NCBI GenBank assembly: GCA_035772735.1
Contig: JASDFA010000006.1
Span: forward strand, 14,551,501 to 14,615,500
Reading direction: 5' to 3'
DNA: 64,000 nucleotides
Source: Datura wrightii
Lineage: Eukaryota; Streptophyta; Magnoliopsida; Solanales; Solanaceae
Shown here: positions 44,205 to 54,720 of the stretch, in pieces
Numbering within the stretch: the stretch's first letter is position 1
Layout of the letters: every line of letters starts with the position of its first letter
Made by a program: the position numbers and the translations under genes
Notes under the pieces: generated by a model
Told to the model about the DNA's origin: nothing
The model's database searches: none
The model's input: only the letters and a program-made list of their open reading frames with translations

Positions 44205-46754
44205 GCAGATCAAATGAAATGATAGGGCGCCCGTCAGCAGGCCCCGCAGGCTGCGCACGGCCAAACATTTGGGGAAAAACGGAGACGGTCGATCAAATCT
44301 CCAGAAATCCGTGGGCTAACTTTCACCGAAAATTGAGAAAACGGTAAATTGTCATTTATTCAAAAAATAGTGATGCCGATCAAACGAAATGATAGGGAGC
44401 CCGTCACCAGGCCCCGCAGGCTGCGCACAGCCAAAATTTGGGGCCGAACGGAGACGGTCGATTGAATCTCGAAAAATCCGTGGGCTAACTTTCACCGAAA
44501 ACCGAGAAAACGGTAAATTGTCATTTATTCAAAAAATAGTGATGCCGATCAAACGAAATGATAGGGAGCCCGTCACCAGGCCCCGCAGGCTGCGCACAGC
44601 CAAAATTTGGGGCCGAACGGAGACGGTCGATCAAATCTCTAGAAATCCGTGGGCTAAAATACACCGAAAATCGCGAAAATCATAAATTGTCATTTATTCG
44701 AAAAATAGTGATGCCGATCAAACGAAATGATAGGGCGCCCTTCACCAGGCCCCGCGGGCTGCGCACATCCAAAATTTGGGGCCGAACGGAGGCGGTCGAT
44801 CAAATCTCCAGAAATCCGTGGGCTAACATATACCGAAAATTGCAAAAATCATAAATTCTCATTTATGCGAAAAATAGTGATGCCGATCAAACGAAATGAT
44901 AGGGAGCCCATCACCAGGCCCCGCAGGCTGCGCACAGCCAAAATTTGGGGCCGAACGGAGACGGTCGATTGAATCTCAAAAAATCCGTGTGCTAACATTC
45001 GCCGAAAACCGAGAAAATCGTAAATTGTCATTTATTCGAAAAATAGTGATGCCGATCAAACGAAATGATAGGGAGCCCGTCACCAGGCCCCGCAGGCTGC
45101 GCACAGCCAAAATTTGGGGCCAAACGGAGACGGTCGATCAAATATCCAGAAATCACTAGGCTAACACGCACCGAAAATCAAGAAAATCGTAAATTCTCAT
45201 TTATGCGAAAAATAGTGATGCCGATCAAACGAAATGATAGCGCGCCTGTCACCAGGCCCCGCGGGCTGCGCACATCAAAAATTTGAGGCCGAACGGAGCC
45301 GGTCGATCAAATCTCTAGAAATCCGTGGGCTAACATACACCGAAAATCGCGAAAATCGTAAATTCTCATTTATCCGAAAAATAGTGATGCCGATCAAACG
45401 AAATGATAGGGCGCCCGTCACCAGGCCCCGCAGGCTGCGCACAGCCAAAATTTGGGGCCGAACGGAGGCGGTCGATTGAATCTCGAAAAATCTGTGGGCT
45501 AACATACACCGAAAATTGAGAAAATCGTAAATTCTCATTTATGCAAAAAATAGTGATGCCGATCAAACGAAATGATAGGGCTCCCGTCACCAGGCCCCGC
45601 AGGCTGCGCACAGCCAAAATTTGGGGCCAAACGGAGACGGTCGATCAAATCTCCAGAAATCCGTGTGCTAACATACACCGAAAATCGAGAAAATCGTAAA
45701 TTCTCATTTATGCGAAAAATAGTGATGCCGGTCAAACAAAATGATAGCGCGCCTGTCACTAGGCCCCGCGGGCTGCGCACATCAAAAATTTGGGGCCGAA
45801 CGGAGCCGGTCGATCAAATCTCTAGAAATCCGTTGGCTAACATACACCGAATATCGCGAAAATCAAAAATTCTCATTTATGCGAAAAATAGTGATGCCGA
45901 TCAAACGAAATGATAGGGCGCCCGTCACAAGGCCCCGCAGGCTGCGCACAGCCAAAATTTGAGGCCGAACGGAGGCGGTCGATTGAATCTCGAAAAATCC
46001 GTGGGCTAACATACACCGAAAATTGAGAAAATCGTAAATTCTCATTTATGCAAAAAATAGTGATGCCGATCGAACGAAATGATAGGGCGCCCGTCACCAG
46101 GCCCCGCAGGCTGCGCACAGCCAAAAGTTCGGGCCAAACGGAGACGGTCGATCACATCTCCAAAAATCCGTGGGCTAACATACACCGAAAATCGAGAAAA
46201 TCGTAAATTGTCATTTGTTCGAAAAATAGTAATGCCGATCAAATGAAATGACAGGGCGCCCGTCACCAAGCCCCGCAGGCTGCGCATAGCCAAAATTTGG
46301 GGCCAAACGGAGACGGTCGATCAAATCTCCAGAAATCCGTGTGCTAACATACACCGAAAATTGAGAAAATCGTAAATTCTCATTTATGCGAAAAATAGTG
46401 ATGCCGATCGAACGAAATGATAGGGCGCCCATCACCAGGCCCCGCGGGCTGTGCACACCCAAAATTTGGGGCCAAACGGAGCCGGTCGATCAAATCTTCA
46501 GAAATCCGTGGGCTAACATACACCGAAAATCGAGAAAATCATAAATTCTCATTTATGAGAAAAATAGTGATGCCGATCAAACAAAATGATAGGGCGCCCG
46601 TCACCAGGCCCCGCGGGCTGCGCACAACCAAAATTTGGGGCCGAACGGAGGTGGTCGATCAAATCTCCAGAAATCCGTGGGCTAACATACACCGAAAATC
46701 GAGAAAATCGTAAATTCTCATTTATGCAAAAAATAGTGATGCCGATCAAACGAA
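44205..46754. repeat. 169-bp satellite block B8, right part
   Basis: 2550 bp, about 15 monomers, starting with the CTTTCACCG types. At 44870-45160 additional GGGAGCCC-type cores appear inside the region where B4 and B7 have GGGCGCCC and GGGGGCGG types, so B8 has an internal exchange of monomer types. Confidence 0.95.
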
Positions 46755-46838
46755 ATCCTAGTACTACTCTCGCCCAAGCACGCTTAACTTCGGAGTTCTG
46801 ATGGGATCCGGTGCGTTAGTGCTGCTATGATCGCATCC
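46755..46838 (-). pseudogene. 5S rRNA 5' fragment (nt 1-84), start of A9
   Basis: One change, nt 14 C->G. Confidence 0.95.
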
Positions 46839-47051
46839 GTCATTCCTAGCGCTCTGAATTCTTTTAAGCTTCTTTCCTTCCGCGCTCCGTCCTGAACCTG
46901 CCCCCGCTCTATCCCGCCTGTCGCACACGCCATCTGGTGCCGCCTGTCGCGCCTCCATCGCCTAACCTAACGACACCCCGCCCCGAATATCTTTTTTGCA
47001 AAAAAATATTGTAAAAAAGCAACATAATTAAGCGGAGTTCCGGCAAAAGAA

Positions 47052-47170
47052 GGGATGCAACACGAGGACTTCCCAGGGGGTCAACCATCCTAGTACTACT
47101 CTCGCCCAAGCAAGCTTAACTTCGGAGTTCTGATGGGATCTGGTGCGTTAGTGCTGGTATGATCGCATCC
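47052..47170 (-). rRNA. 5S rRNA gene, A9 copy 1
   Basis: 119 nt. Changes are nt 30 G->A, 58 G->T (A box) and 87 G->T (C box). Confidence 0.93.
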
Positions 47171-47383
47171 GTCACTCCTAGCGCTCTGAATTCTTTTAAG
47201 CTTCTTTCCTTCCGCGCTCCGTCCTCAACCTGCCCCCGCTCTATCCCGCCTGTCGCACACGCCGTCTGGTGCCGCCTGTCGCGCCTCCATCGCCTAACCT
47301 AACGACACCCCGCCCCGAATATCTTTTTTGCAAAAAAATATTGTAAAAAAGCGACATAATTAAGCGGAGTTCCGGCAAAAGAA

Positions 47384-47502
47384 GGGATGCAACACGAGGA
47401 CTTCCCAGGGGGTCACCCATCCTAGTACTATTCTCGCCCAAGCACGCTTAACTTCGGAGTTTTGATGGGATCCGGTGGGTTAGTGCTAGTATGATCGCAT
47501 CC
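47384..47502 (-). rRNA. 5S rRNA gene, A9 copy 2
   Basis: 119 nt. Changes are nt 15 C->T, 25 G->C, 41 G->A and 72 G->A (IE). Confidence 0.93.
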
Positions 47503-47676
47503 GTCACTCCTAGCGCTCTGAATTATTTTAAGCTTATTTCCTTCCGCGCTCCGTCCTCAACCTGCCCCCGCTCTATCCCGCCTGTCGAACACGCCGTCTG
47601 GTGCCGCCTGTCACGCCTCCATCGCCTAACCTAACGACACCCCGCCCCGAATATCTTTTTTGCAAAAAAATATTGT

Positions 47677-47715
47677 AAAAAAGCGACATAATTAAGCGGA
47701 GTTCCGGCAAAAGAA
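47677..47715 (-). terminator. Pol III terminator runs of the 5S gene at 47716 (representative)
   Basis: Immediately after the gene 3' end the minus strand reads TTCTTTT (47715-47709). A T6 run follows at 47682-47677, and a T7 run further on at 47670-47664. RNA polymerase III stops at runs of four or more T. The same layout follows nearly every copy in the window. Confidence 0.75.
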
Positions 47716-47834
47716 GGGATGCAACACGAGGACTTCCCAGGGGGTCACCCATCCTAGTACTACTCTCGCCCAAGCACGCTTAACTTCGGAGTTCTGATGG
47801 GATCCGGTGCGTTAGTGCTGGTATGATCGCATCC
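47716..47834 (-). rRNA. 5S rRNA gene, A9 copy 3 (exact consensus)
   Basis: 119 nt with no difference from the window consensus, one of only two such copies. On the minus strand it starts GGATGCGATCATACC and ends GTGTTGCATCCC. The A box AGTTAAGCGTGCTTG (nt 50-64), IE CGAGAG (nt 67-72) and C box AGGATGGGTGACCCCCTG (nt 80-97) are intact. The product is the 5S RNA of the large ribosomal subunit, transcribed by RNA polymerase III with TFIIIA. With normal upstream elements and T runs downstream, this is among the best candidates for a working gene. Confidence 0.98.
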
Positions 47835-47863
47835 GTCACTCTTAGCGCTCTGAATTCTTTTAA
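47835..47863 (-). promoter_or_regulatory. 5S upstream promoter elements (representative, gene at 47716)
   Basis: Relative to nt 1 at 47834, the minus strand has C at -1, GCGC at -14 to -11 (47848-47845) and TTAAAAGA at -29 to -22 (47863-47856). This matches the plant 5S arrangement of TATA-like box near -28, GC near -13 and C at -1. The same elements precede most copies, including most truncated 5' fragments. Confidence 0.75.
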
Positions 47864-48047
47864 GCTTATTTCCTTCCGCGCTCCGTCCTCAACCTTCCCC
47901 CGCTCTATCCCGCCTGTCGCACACGCCGTCTGGTGCCGCCTGTCGCGCCTCCATCGCCTAACCTAACGACACCCCGCCCCGAATATCTTTTTTGCAAAAA
48001 AATATTGTAAAAAAGCGACATAATTAAGCGGAGTTCCGGCAAAAGAA

Positions 48048-48166
48048 GGGATGCAACACGAGGACTTCCCAAGGGGTCACCCATCCTAGTACTACTCTCG
48101 CCCAAGCACGCTTAACTTCGGAGTTCTGATGGGATCCGATGCGTTAGTGCTGGTATGATCGCATCC
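48048..48166 (-). rRNA. 5S rRNA gene, A9 copy 4
   Basis: 119 nt. Changes are nt 28 C->T and 95 C->T, as in 42191. Confidence 0.94.
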
Positions 48167-48379
48167 GTCATTCCTAGCGCTCTGAATTCTTTTAAGCTTC
48201 TTTCCTTCCGCGCTCCGTCCTCAACCTGCCCCCGCTCTATCCCGCCTGTCGCACACGCCTTCTGTTGCCGCCTGTCGCGCCTCCAATACCTAACCTAACG
48301 ACACCCCGCCCCGAATATCTTTTTTGCAAAAAAATATTGTATAAAAGCGACATAATTAAGCGGAGTTCCGGCAAAAGAA

Positions 48380-48420
48380 TGGATGCAACACGAGGACTTC
48401 CCAGGGGGTCACCCATCCTA
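48380..48420 (-). pseudogene. 5S rRNA 3' fragment (nt 79-119), end of A9
   Basis: Breaks at ATCCTA (48415-48420) with the nt 119 C->A mark. Confidence 0.95.
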
Positions 48421-49111
48421 ACATACACCGAAAATAGAGAAAATCGTAAATTGTCATTTGTTCGAAAAATAGTAATGCCGATCAAACGAAATGACAGGGC
48501 GCCCGTCACCAGACACCGCAGGCTGCGCACAGCCAAAATTTGGGGCCAAACGGAGACGGTCGATCAAATCTCCAGAAATCCGTGTGCTAACATAATACCG
48601 ATAATCGAGCAAATCGTAAAGTCTCATTTATGCGAAAAATAGTGATGCCGATCAAACGAAATGATAGCGCGCCTGTCATCAGGCCCCGCGGGTTGCGCAC
48701 AGCCAAAATTTGGGGCCAAATGGAGACGGTCGATCAAATCTCCAGAAATCCGTGGGCTAACATATACCGAAAATTGCAAAAATCGTAAATTCTCATTTAT
48801 GCAAAAAATAGTGATGCCGATCAAACGAAATGATAGGGCGCCCGTCACCAGGCCCCGCGGGCTGCGCACAGCCAAAATTTGGGGCCGAACGGGGGCGGTC
48901 GATCAAATCTCCAGAAATCCGTGTGCTAACATTCGCCGAAAACGGAGAAAATCATAAATTGTCATTTATTCGAAAAATAGTGATGCCAATCAAACGAAAT
49001 GATAGAGCGCCCGTCACCAGGCCCCGCGGGCTGCGCACAGCCAAAATTTGGGGCCGAACGGAGGCGGTCGATCAAATATCCAGAAATCCCTGGGCTAACA
49101 CGCACTGAAAA
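48421..49111. repeat. 169-bp satellite block B9, left part
   Basis: 691 bp, about 4.1 monomers up to U. Confidence 0.95.
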
Positions 49112-49664
49112 GTTTGAAAGTTAGCAACGTAGGCGCACTATGCTAGTGTCGACAGACCGGCCGACATCGGATGTCACATGCTAACCTATGTCGAGACCCA
49201 ACGCCCATCGATGAATGCCCAGCGATAGAAAATTTAAACTAGAACACCTATGCTTATGCTTATGATATAAATAAAATCCTAGAGATTAGTGGTGGTAGTG
49301 CTGGCCTACCATGGTCGCTTGCCATGGTGGTGTCGGTTGTGGTGGGTCGTTAGGACCAGTTTTTAAATTAAAATTGTCAACCATATTGGGAAATATGTTG
49401 AAATGAGTGCGATAGAGGCGTATTTTAGAAAAATGGCTCGGCCAAACCGCCTTTCGGCAGTTTGTCGAGATAGATCTCGAAAAAATACACAAAATGAAAA
49501 AAAAAATCGCGTAAAACGGATAATCCAGCCCAAAGTTATGATCATTTATATAATATGCCTCTAATAAACTATTTTTCCGTCGATTATATTACAGTTTTAA
49601 CAACATTATGTAAGATCTCATCAAAAGACTTGCATCTCGGCAGTTCTTGTTTTGTTAATAAAGA
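49112..49664. other. U1 segment of island U, copy d
   Basis: 553 bp, the partner of copy c. No recognisable gene. Confidence 0.8.
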
Positions 49665-49746
49665 GCTAACACACACCAAAAATCGCGAAAATAGTAAATT
49701 CTCATTTATGCAAAAAATAGTGATGCCGATCAAACGAAATGATAGG
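49665..49746. repeat. 82-bp satellite piece inside island U, copy d
   Basis: Identical in form to copy c. Confidence 0.93.
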
Positions 49747-50061
49747 ACTATCTAAATTCTGATTTTTTATTCTGATCTCTTTCTGTACTATACTGATTCT
49801 TTAGTGATTACCGTAATGAATTGATTTAAAACCGAAGTGGGGCTTATATATAATAGAAACAATAAATCGCATTCAGGGAATGCGATTTATAAGTCGCATT
49901 CCTGGAATACGTTTTATAAGTCGCATTTTGCCTTGCGACGCGCCGACTTGCCGCTTGTCCGATCTTTCCCCGTGCCTTTTTCTAGCATGTATGTATTTCA
50001 AATACTCTTAACCAACACGTGTATAGGCCATCTATAAGCTAGAAATTTACGGGGTGTAACA
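49747..50061 (-). mobile_element. U2: partial LTR-like segment, copy d
   Basis: 315 bp with the TGTTACACCCC terminus at 50061 and the same decayed 27-bp units as copy c. It shares the TATA-AGCCCC motif. Confidence 0.6.
49867..49928. repeat. 27-bp minisatellite in U2, copy d (decayed)
   Basis: Same state as copy c. Confidence 0.85.
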
Positions 50062-52770
50062 GCAGATCAAACGAAATGATAGGGCGCCCGTCAGCAGGCC
50101 CCGCAGGCTGCGCACGACCAAACATTTGGGGAAAAACGGAGACGGTCGATCAAATCTCCAGAAATCCGTGGGCTAACTTTCACCGAAAATTGAGAAAACG
50201 GTAAATTGTCATTTATTCAAAAAATAGTGATGTCGATCAAACGAAATGATAGGGAGCCCGTCACCAGGCTGCGCACAGCCAAAATTTGGGGCCGAACGGA
50301 GACGGTCGATTGAATCTTGAAAAATCCGTGGGCTAACTTTCACCGAAAACCGAGAAAACGGTAAATTGTCATTTATTCAAAAAATAGTGATGCCGATCAA
50401 ACGAAATGATAGGGAGCCCGTCATCAGGCCCGCAGGCTGCGCACAGCCAAAATTTGGGGCCGAACGGAGACGGTCGATCAAATCTCCAGAAATCCGTGGG
50501 CTAAAATACACCGAAAATCGCGAAAATCATAAATTGTCATTTATTCGAAAAATAGTGATGCCGATCAAACGAAATGATAGGGCGCCCTTCACCAGGCCCC
50601 GCGGGCTGCGCACATCCAAAATTTGGGGCCGAACGGAGGCGGTCGATCAAATCTCCCGAAATCCGTGGGCTAACATATACCGAAAATTGCAAAAATCGTA
50701 AATTCTCATTTATGCAAAAAATAGTGATGCCGATCAAACGAAATGATAGGGCGCCCGTCACCAGGCCCCGCGGGCTGCGCACAGCCAAAATTTGGGGTCA
50801 AACGGGGGCGGTCGATCAAATCTCCAGAAATCCGTGTGCTAACATTCGCCGAAAACCGAGAAAATCGTAAATTGTCATTTATTCGAAAAATAGTGATGCC
50901 AATCAAACGAAATGATAGAGCGCCCGTCACCAGGCCCCGCGGGCTGCGCACAGCCAAAATTTGGGGCCGAACGGAGGCGGTCGATCAAATATCCAGAAAT
51001 CACTAGGCTAACACGCACCGAAAATCAAGAAAATCGTAAATTCTCATTTATGCAAAAAATAGTGATGCCGATCAAACGAAATGATAGCGCGCCTGTCACC
51101 AGGCCCCGCGGGCTGCGCACATAAAAAATTTGGGACCGAACGGAGCCGGTCGATCAAATCTCTAGAAATCTGTGGGCTAACATACACCGAAAATCACGAA
51201 AATCGTAAATTCTCATTTATGCGAAAAATAGTGATGCCGATCAAACTAAATGATTGGGCGCCCGTCACCAGGCCCCGCAGGCTGCGCACAGCCAAAATTT
51301 GGGGCCGAACGGAGGCGGTCTATTGAATCTCGAAAAATCTGTGGGCTAACATACACCGAAAATTGAGAAAATCGTAAATTCTCATTTATGCAAAAAATAG
51401 TGATGCCGATCAAACGAAATGATAGGGCGCCCGTCACAAGGCCCCGCAGGCTGCGCACAGCCAAAATTTCGGGCCAAACGGAGACGGTCGATCACATCTC
51501 CAAAAATCCGTTGGCTAACATACACCGAAAATCGAGAAAATCGTAAATTGTCATTTGTTCGAAAAATAGTAATGCCGATCAAAAGAAATGACAGGGCGCC
51601 CGTCACCAGGCCCTGCAGGCTGCGCACAGCCAAAATTTGGGGCCAAACGGAGACGGTCGATCAAATCTCCAGAAATCCGTGTGCTAACATACACCAAAAA
51701 TCGAGATAATCGTAAATTCTCATTTATGCGAAAAATAGTGATGCCGATCAAACAAAATGATAGCGCGCCTGTCACTAGACCCCGCGGGCTGCGCACATCA
51801 AAAATTTGGGGCCGAACGGAGCCGGTCGATCAAATCTCTAGAAATTCGTGGGCTAACATACACCGAAAATCGCGAAAATCGTAAATTCTCATTTATGCGA
51901 AAAATAGTGATGCCGATCAAACGAAATGATAGGGCGCCCGTCACCAGGCCCCGCAGGCTGCGCACAGCCAAAATTTGTGGCCGAACGGAGGCGTTCGATT
52001 GAATCTTGAAAAATCCGTGGGCTAACATACACCGAAAATTGAGAAAACCGTAAATTCTCATTTATGCAAAAAATAGTGATGCCGATCGAACGAAATGATA
52101 GGGCGCCCGTCACCAGGCCCCGCAGGCTGCGCACAGCCAAAATTTCGGGCCAAACGGAGACGGTCGATCACATCTCCAAAAATCCGTGGGCTAACATACA
52201 CCGAAAATCGAGAAAATCGTAAATTGTCATTTGTTCAAAAAATAATAATGCCGATCAAATGAAATGACAGGGCGCCCGTCACCAAGCCCCGCAGGCTGCG
52301 CATAGCCAAAATTTGGGGCCAAACGGAGACGGTCGATCAAATCTCCAGAAATCCGTGTGCTAACATACACCGAAAATTGAGAAAATCGTAAATTCTCATT
52401 TATGCAAAAAATAGTGATGCCGATCGAACGAAATGATAGGGCGGCCGTCACCAGGCCCCGCGGGCTGCGCACACCCAAAATTTGGGGCCAAACGGAGCCG
52501 GTCGATCAAATCTTCAGAAATCCGTGGGCTAACATACACCGAAAATCGAGAAAATCATAAATTCTCATTTATGAGAAAAATAGTGATGCCGATCAAACAA
52601 AATGATAGGGCGCCCGTCACCAGGCCCCGCGGGCTGCGCACAGCCAAAATTTGGGGCCGAACGGAGGTGGTCGATCAAATCTCCAGAAATCCGTGGGCTA
52701 ACATACACCGAAAATCGAGAAAATCGTAAATTCTCATTTATGCAAAAAATAGTGATGCCGATCAAACGAA
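50062..52770. repeat. 169-bp satellite block B9, right part
   Basis: 2709 bp, about 16 monomers. A nine-base deletion near 50268 removes CCCCGCAGG from one core, and a one-base deletion near 50430 occurs in the next. Confidence 0.95.
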
Positions 52771-52854
52771 ATCCTAGTACTACTCTCGCCCAAGCACGCT
52801 TAACTTCGGAGTTCTGATGGGATCCGGTGCGTTAGTGCTGGTATGATCGCATCC
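52771..52854 (-). pseudogene. 5S rRNA 5' fragment (nt 1-84), start of A10
   Basis: Exact consensus for nt 1-84. Confidence 0.95.
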
Positions 52855-53067
52855 GTCATTCCTAGCGCTCTGAATTCTTTTAAGCTTCTTTCCTTCCGCG
52901 CTCCGTCCTCAACCTGCCCCCGCTCTATCCCGCCTGTCGCACACGCCGTCTGGTGCCGCCTGTCGCGCCTCCATCGCCTAACCTAACGACACCCCGCCCC
53001 GAATATCTTTTTTGCAAAAAAATATTGTAAAAAAGCAACATAATTAAGCGGAGTTCCGGCAAAAGAA

Positions 53068-53186
53068 TGGATGCAACACGAGGACTTCCCAGGGGGTCAC
53101 CCATCCTAGTACTACTCTCGCCCAAGCACGCTTAACTTCGGAGTTCTGATGGGATCCGGTGCGTTAGTGCTGGTATGATCGCATCG
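53068..53186 (-). rRNA. 5S rRNA gene, A10 copy 1
   Basis: 119 nt. Changes are nt 1 G->C and 119 C->A. The latter is otherwise the private mark of the 3' half-gene fragments, so this full copy probably exchanged sequence with one. Confidence 0.94.
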
Positions 53187-53399
53187 GTCACTCTTAGCGC
53201 ACTGAATTCTTTTAAGCTTCTTTCCTTCCGCGCTCCGTCCTCAACCTGCCCCCGCTCTATCCCGCCTGTCGCACACGCCGTCTGGTGCCGCCTGTCGCGC
53301 CTCCATCGCCTAACCTAACGACACCCCGCCCCGAATATCTTTTTTGCAAAAAAATATTGTAAAAAAGCGACATAATTAAGCGGAGTTCCGGCAAAAGAA

Positions 53400-53518
53400 G
53401 GGATGCAACACGAGGAGTTCCCAGGGGGTCACCCATCCTTGTACTACTCTCGCCCAAGCACGCTTAACTTCGGAGTTTTGATGGGATCAGATGCGTTAGT
53501 GCTGGTATGATCGCATCC
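53400..53518 (-). rRNA. 5S rRNA gene, A10 copy 2
   Basis: 119 nt. Changes are nt 28 C->T, 30 G->T, 41 G->A, 79 T->A and 102 G->C. Confidence 0.93.
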
Positions 53519-53731
53519 GTCATTCCTAGCGCTCTGAATTCTTTTAAGCTTCTTTCCTTCCGCGCTCCGTCCTCAACCTGCCCCCGCTCTATCCCGCCTG
53601 TCGCACACGCCGTCTGGTGACGCCTGTCGCGCCTCCGTCGCCTAACCTAACGACACCCCGCCCCGAATATCTTTATTGCAAAAAAATATTGTAAAAAAGC
53701 GACATAATTAAGCGGAGTTCCGGCAAAAGAA

Positions 53732-53850
53732 GGGATGCAACACGAGGACTTCCCAGGGGGTCACCAATCCTAGTACTACTCTCGCCCAAGCACGCTTAAC
53801 TTCGGAGTTCTGATGGGATCCGATGCGTTAGTGCTGGTATGATCGCATCC
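53732..53850 (-). rRNA. 5S rRNA gene, A10 copy 3
   Basis: 119 nt. Changes are nt 28 C->T and 85 G->T (C box). Confidence 0.94.
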
Positions 53851-54063
53851 GTCACTCCTAGCGCTCTGAATTCTTTTAAGCTTATTTCCTTCCGCGCTCC
53901 GTCCTCAACCTGCCCCCGCTTTATCCCGCCTGTCGCACACGCCGTCTGTTGCCGCCTGTCGCGCCTCCATCGCCTAACCTAACGACACCCCGCCCCGAAT
54001 ATCTTTTTTGCAAAAAAATATTGTAAAAAAGCGACATAATTAAGCGGAGTTCCGGCAAAAGAA

Positions 54064-54134
54064 GGGATGCAACACGAGGTCTTCCCAGGGGGTCTGATGG
54101 GATCCGATGCGTTAGTGCTGGTATGATCGCATCC
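54064..54134 (-). pseudogene. 5S rRNA pseudogene, 48-nt internal deletion
   Basis: 71 nt. Nt 41-88 are missing, which removes all of the A box and IE and half of the C box. The join lies at GGGGGTC/TGATGGG, where a shared TC could have guided the deletion. Nt 28 C->T and 103 T->A are also present. It cannot be a working Pol III gene of the normal type. Confidence 0.95.
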
Positions 54135-54347
54135 GTCATTCCTAGCGCTCTGAATTCTTTTAAGCTTCTTTCCTTCCGCGCTCCGTCCTCAACCTGCCCC
54201 CGCTCTATCCCGCCTGTCGCACATGCCGTCTGGTGACGCCTGTCGCGCCTCCATCGCCTAACCTAACGACACCCCGCCCCGAATATCTTTTTTGCAAAAC
54301 AATATTGTAAAAAAGCGACATAATTAAGCGGAGTTCCGGCAAAAGAA

Positions 54348-54466
54348 GGGATGCAACACGAGGACTTCCCAGGGGGTCACCCATCCTAGTACTACTCTCG
54401 CCCAAGCACGCTTAACTTTGGAGTTCTGATGGGATCCGGTGCGTTAGTGCTGCTATAATCGCATCC
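54348..54466 (-). rRNA. 5S rRNA gene, A10 copy 4
   Basis: 119 nt. Changes are nt 10 C->T, 14 C->G and 48 G->A. Internal boxes are intact. Confidence 0.94.
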
Positions 54467-54679
54467 GTCACTCCTAGCGCTCTGAATTCTTTTAAGCTTC
54501 TTTCCTTCCGCGCTCCGTCCTCAACCTGCCCCCGCTCTATCCCGCCTGTCACACACGCCGTCTGTTGCCGCCTGTCGCGCCTCCATCCCCTAACCTAACG
54601 ACACCCCGCCCCGAATATCTTTTTTGCAAAAAAATATTGTAAAAAAGCGACATAATTAAGCGGAGTTCCGGCAAAAGAA

Positions 54680-54720
54680 TGGATGCAACACGAGGACTTC
54701 CCAGGGGGTCACCCATCCTA
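54680..54720 (-). pseudogene. 5S rRNA 3' fragment (nt 79-119), end of A10
   Basis: Breaks at ATCCTA (54715-54720) with the nt 119 C->A mark. Confidence 0.95.

Larger units (their letters stand above)
46755..48420 (-). repeat. 5S rDNA tandem array A9
   Basis: Four full-length 5S genes between two half-gene fragments. Confidence 0.97.
52771..54720 (-). repeat. 5S rDNA tandem array A10
   Basis: Four full-length 5S genes and one internally deleted copy, between two half-gene fragments. The deleted copy shortens one unit from 332 to 284 bp. Confidence 0.97.
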
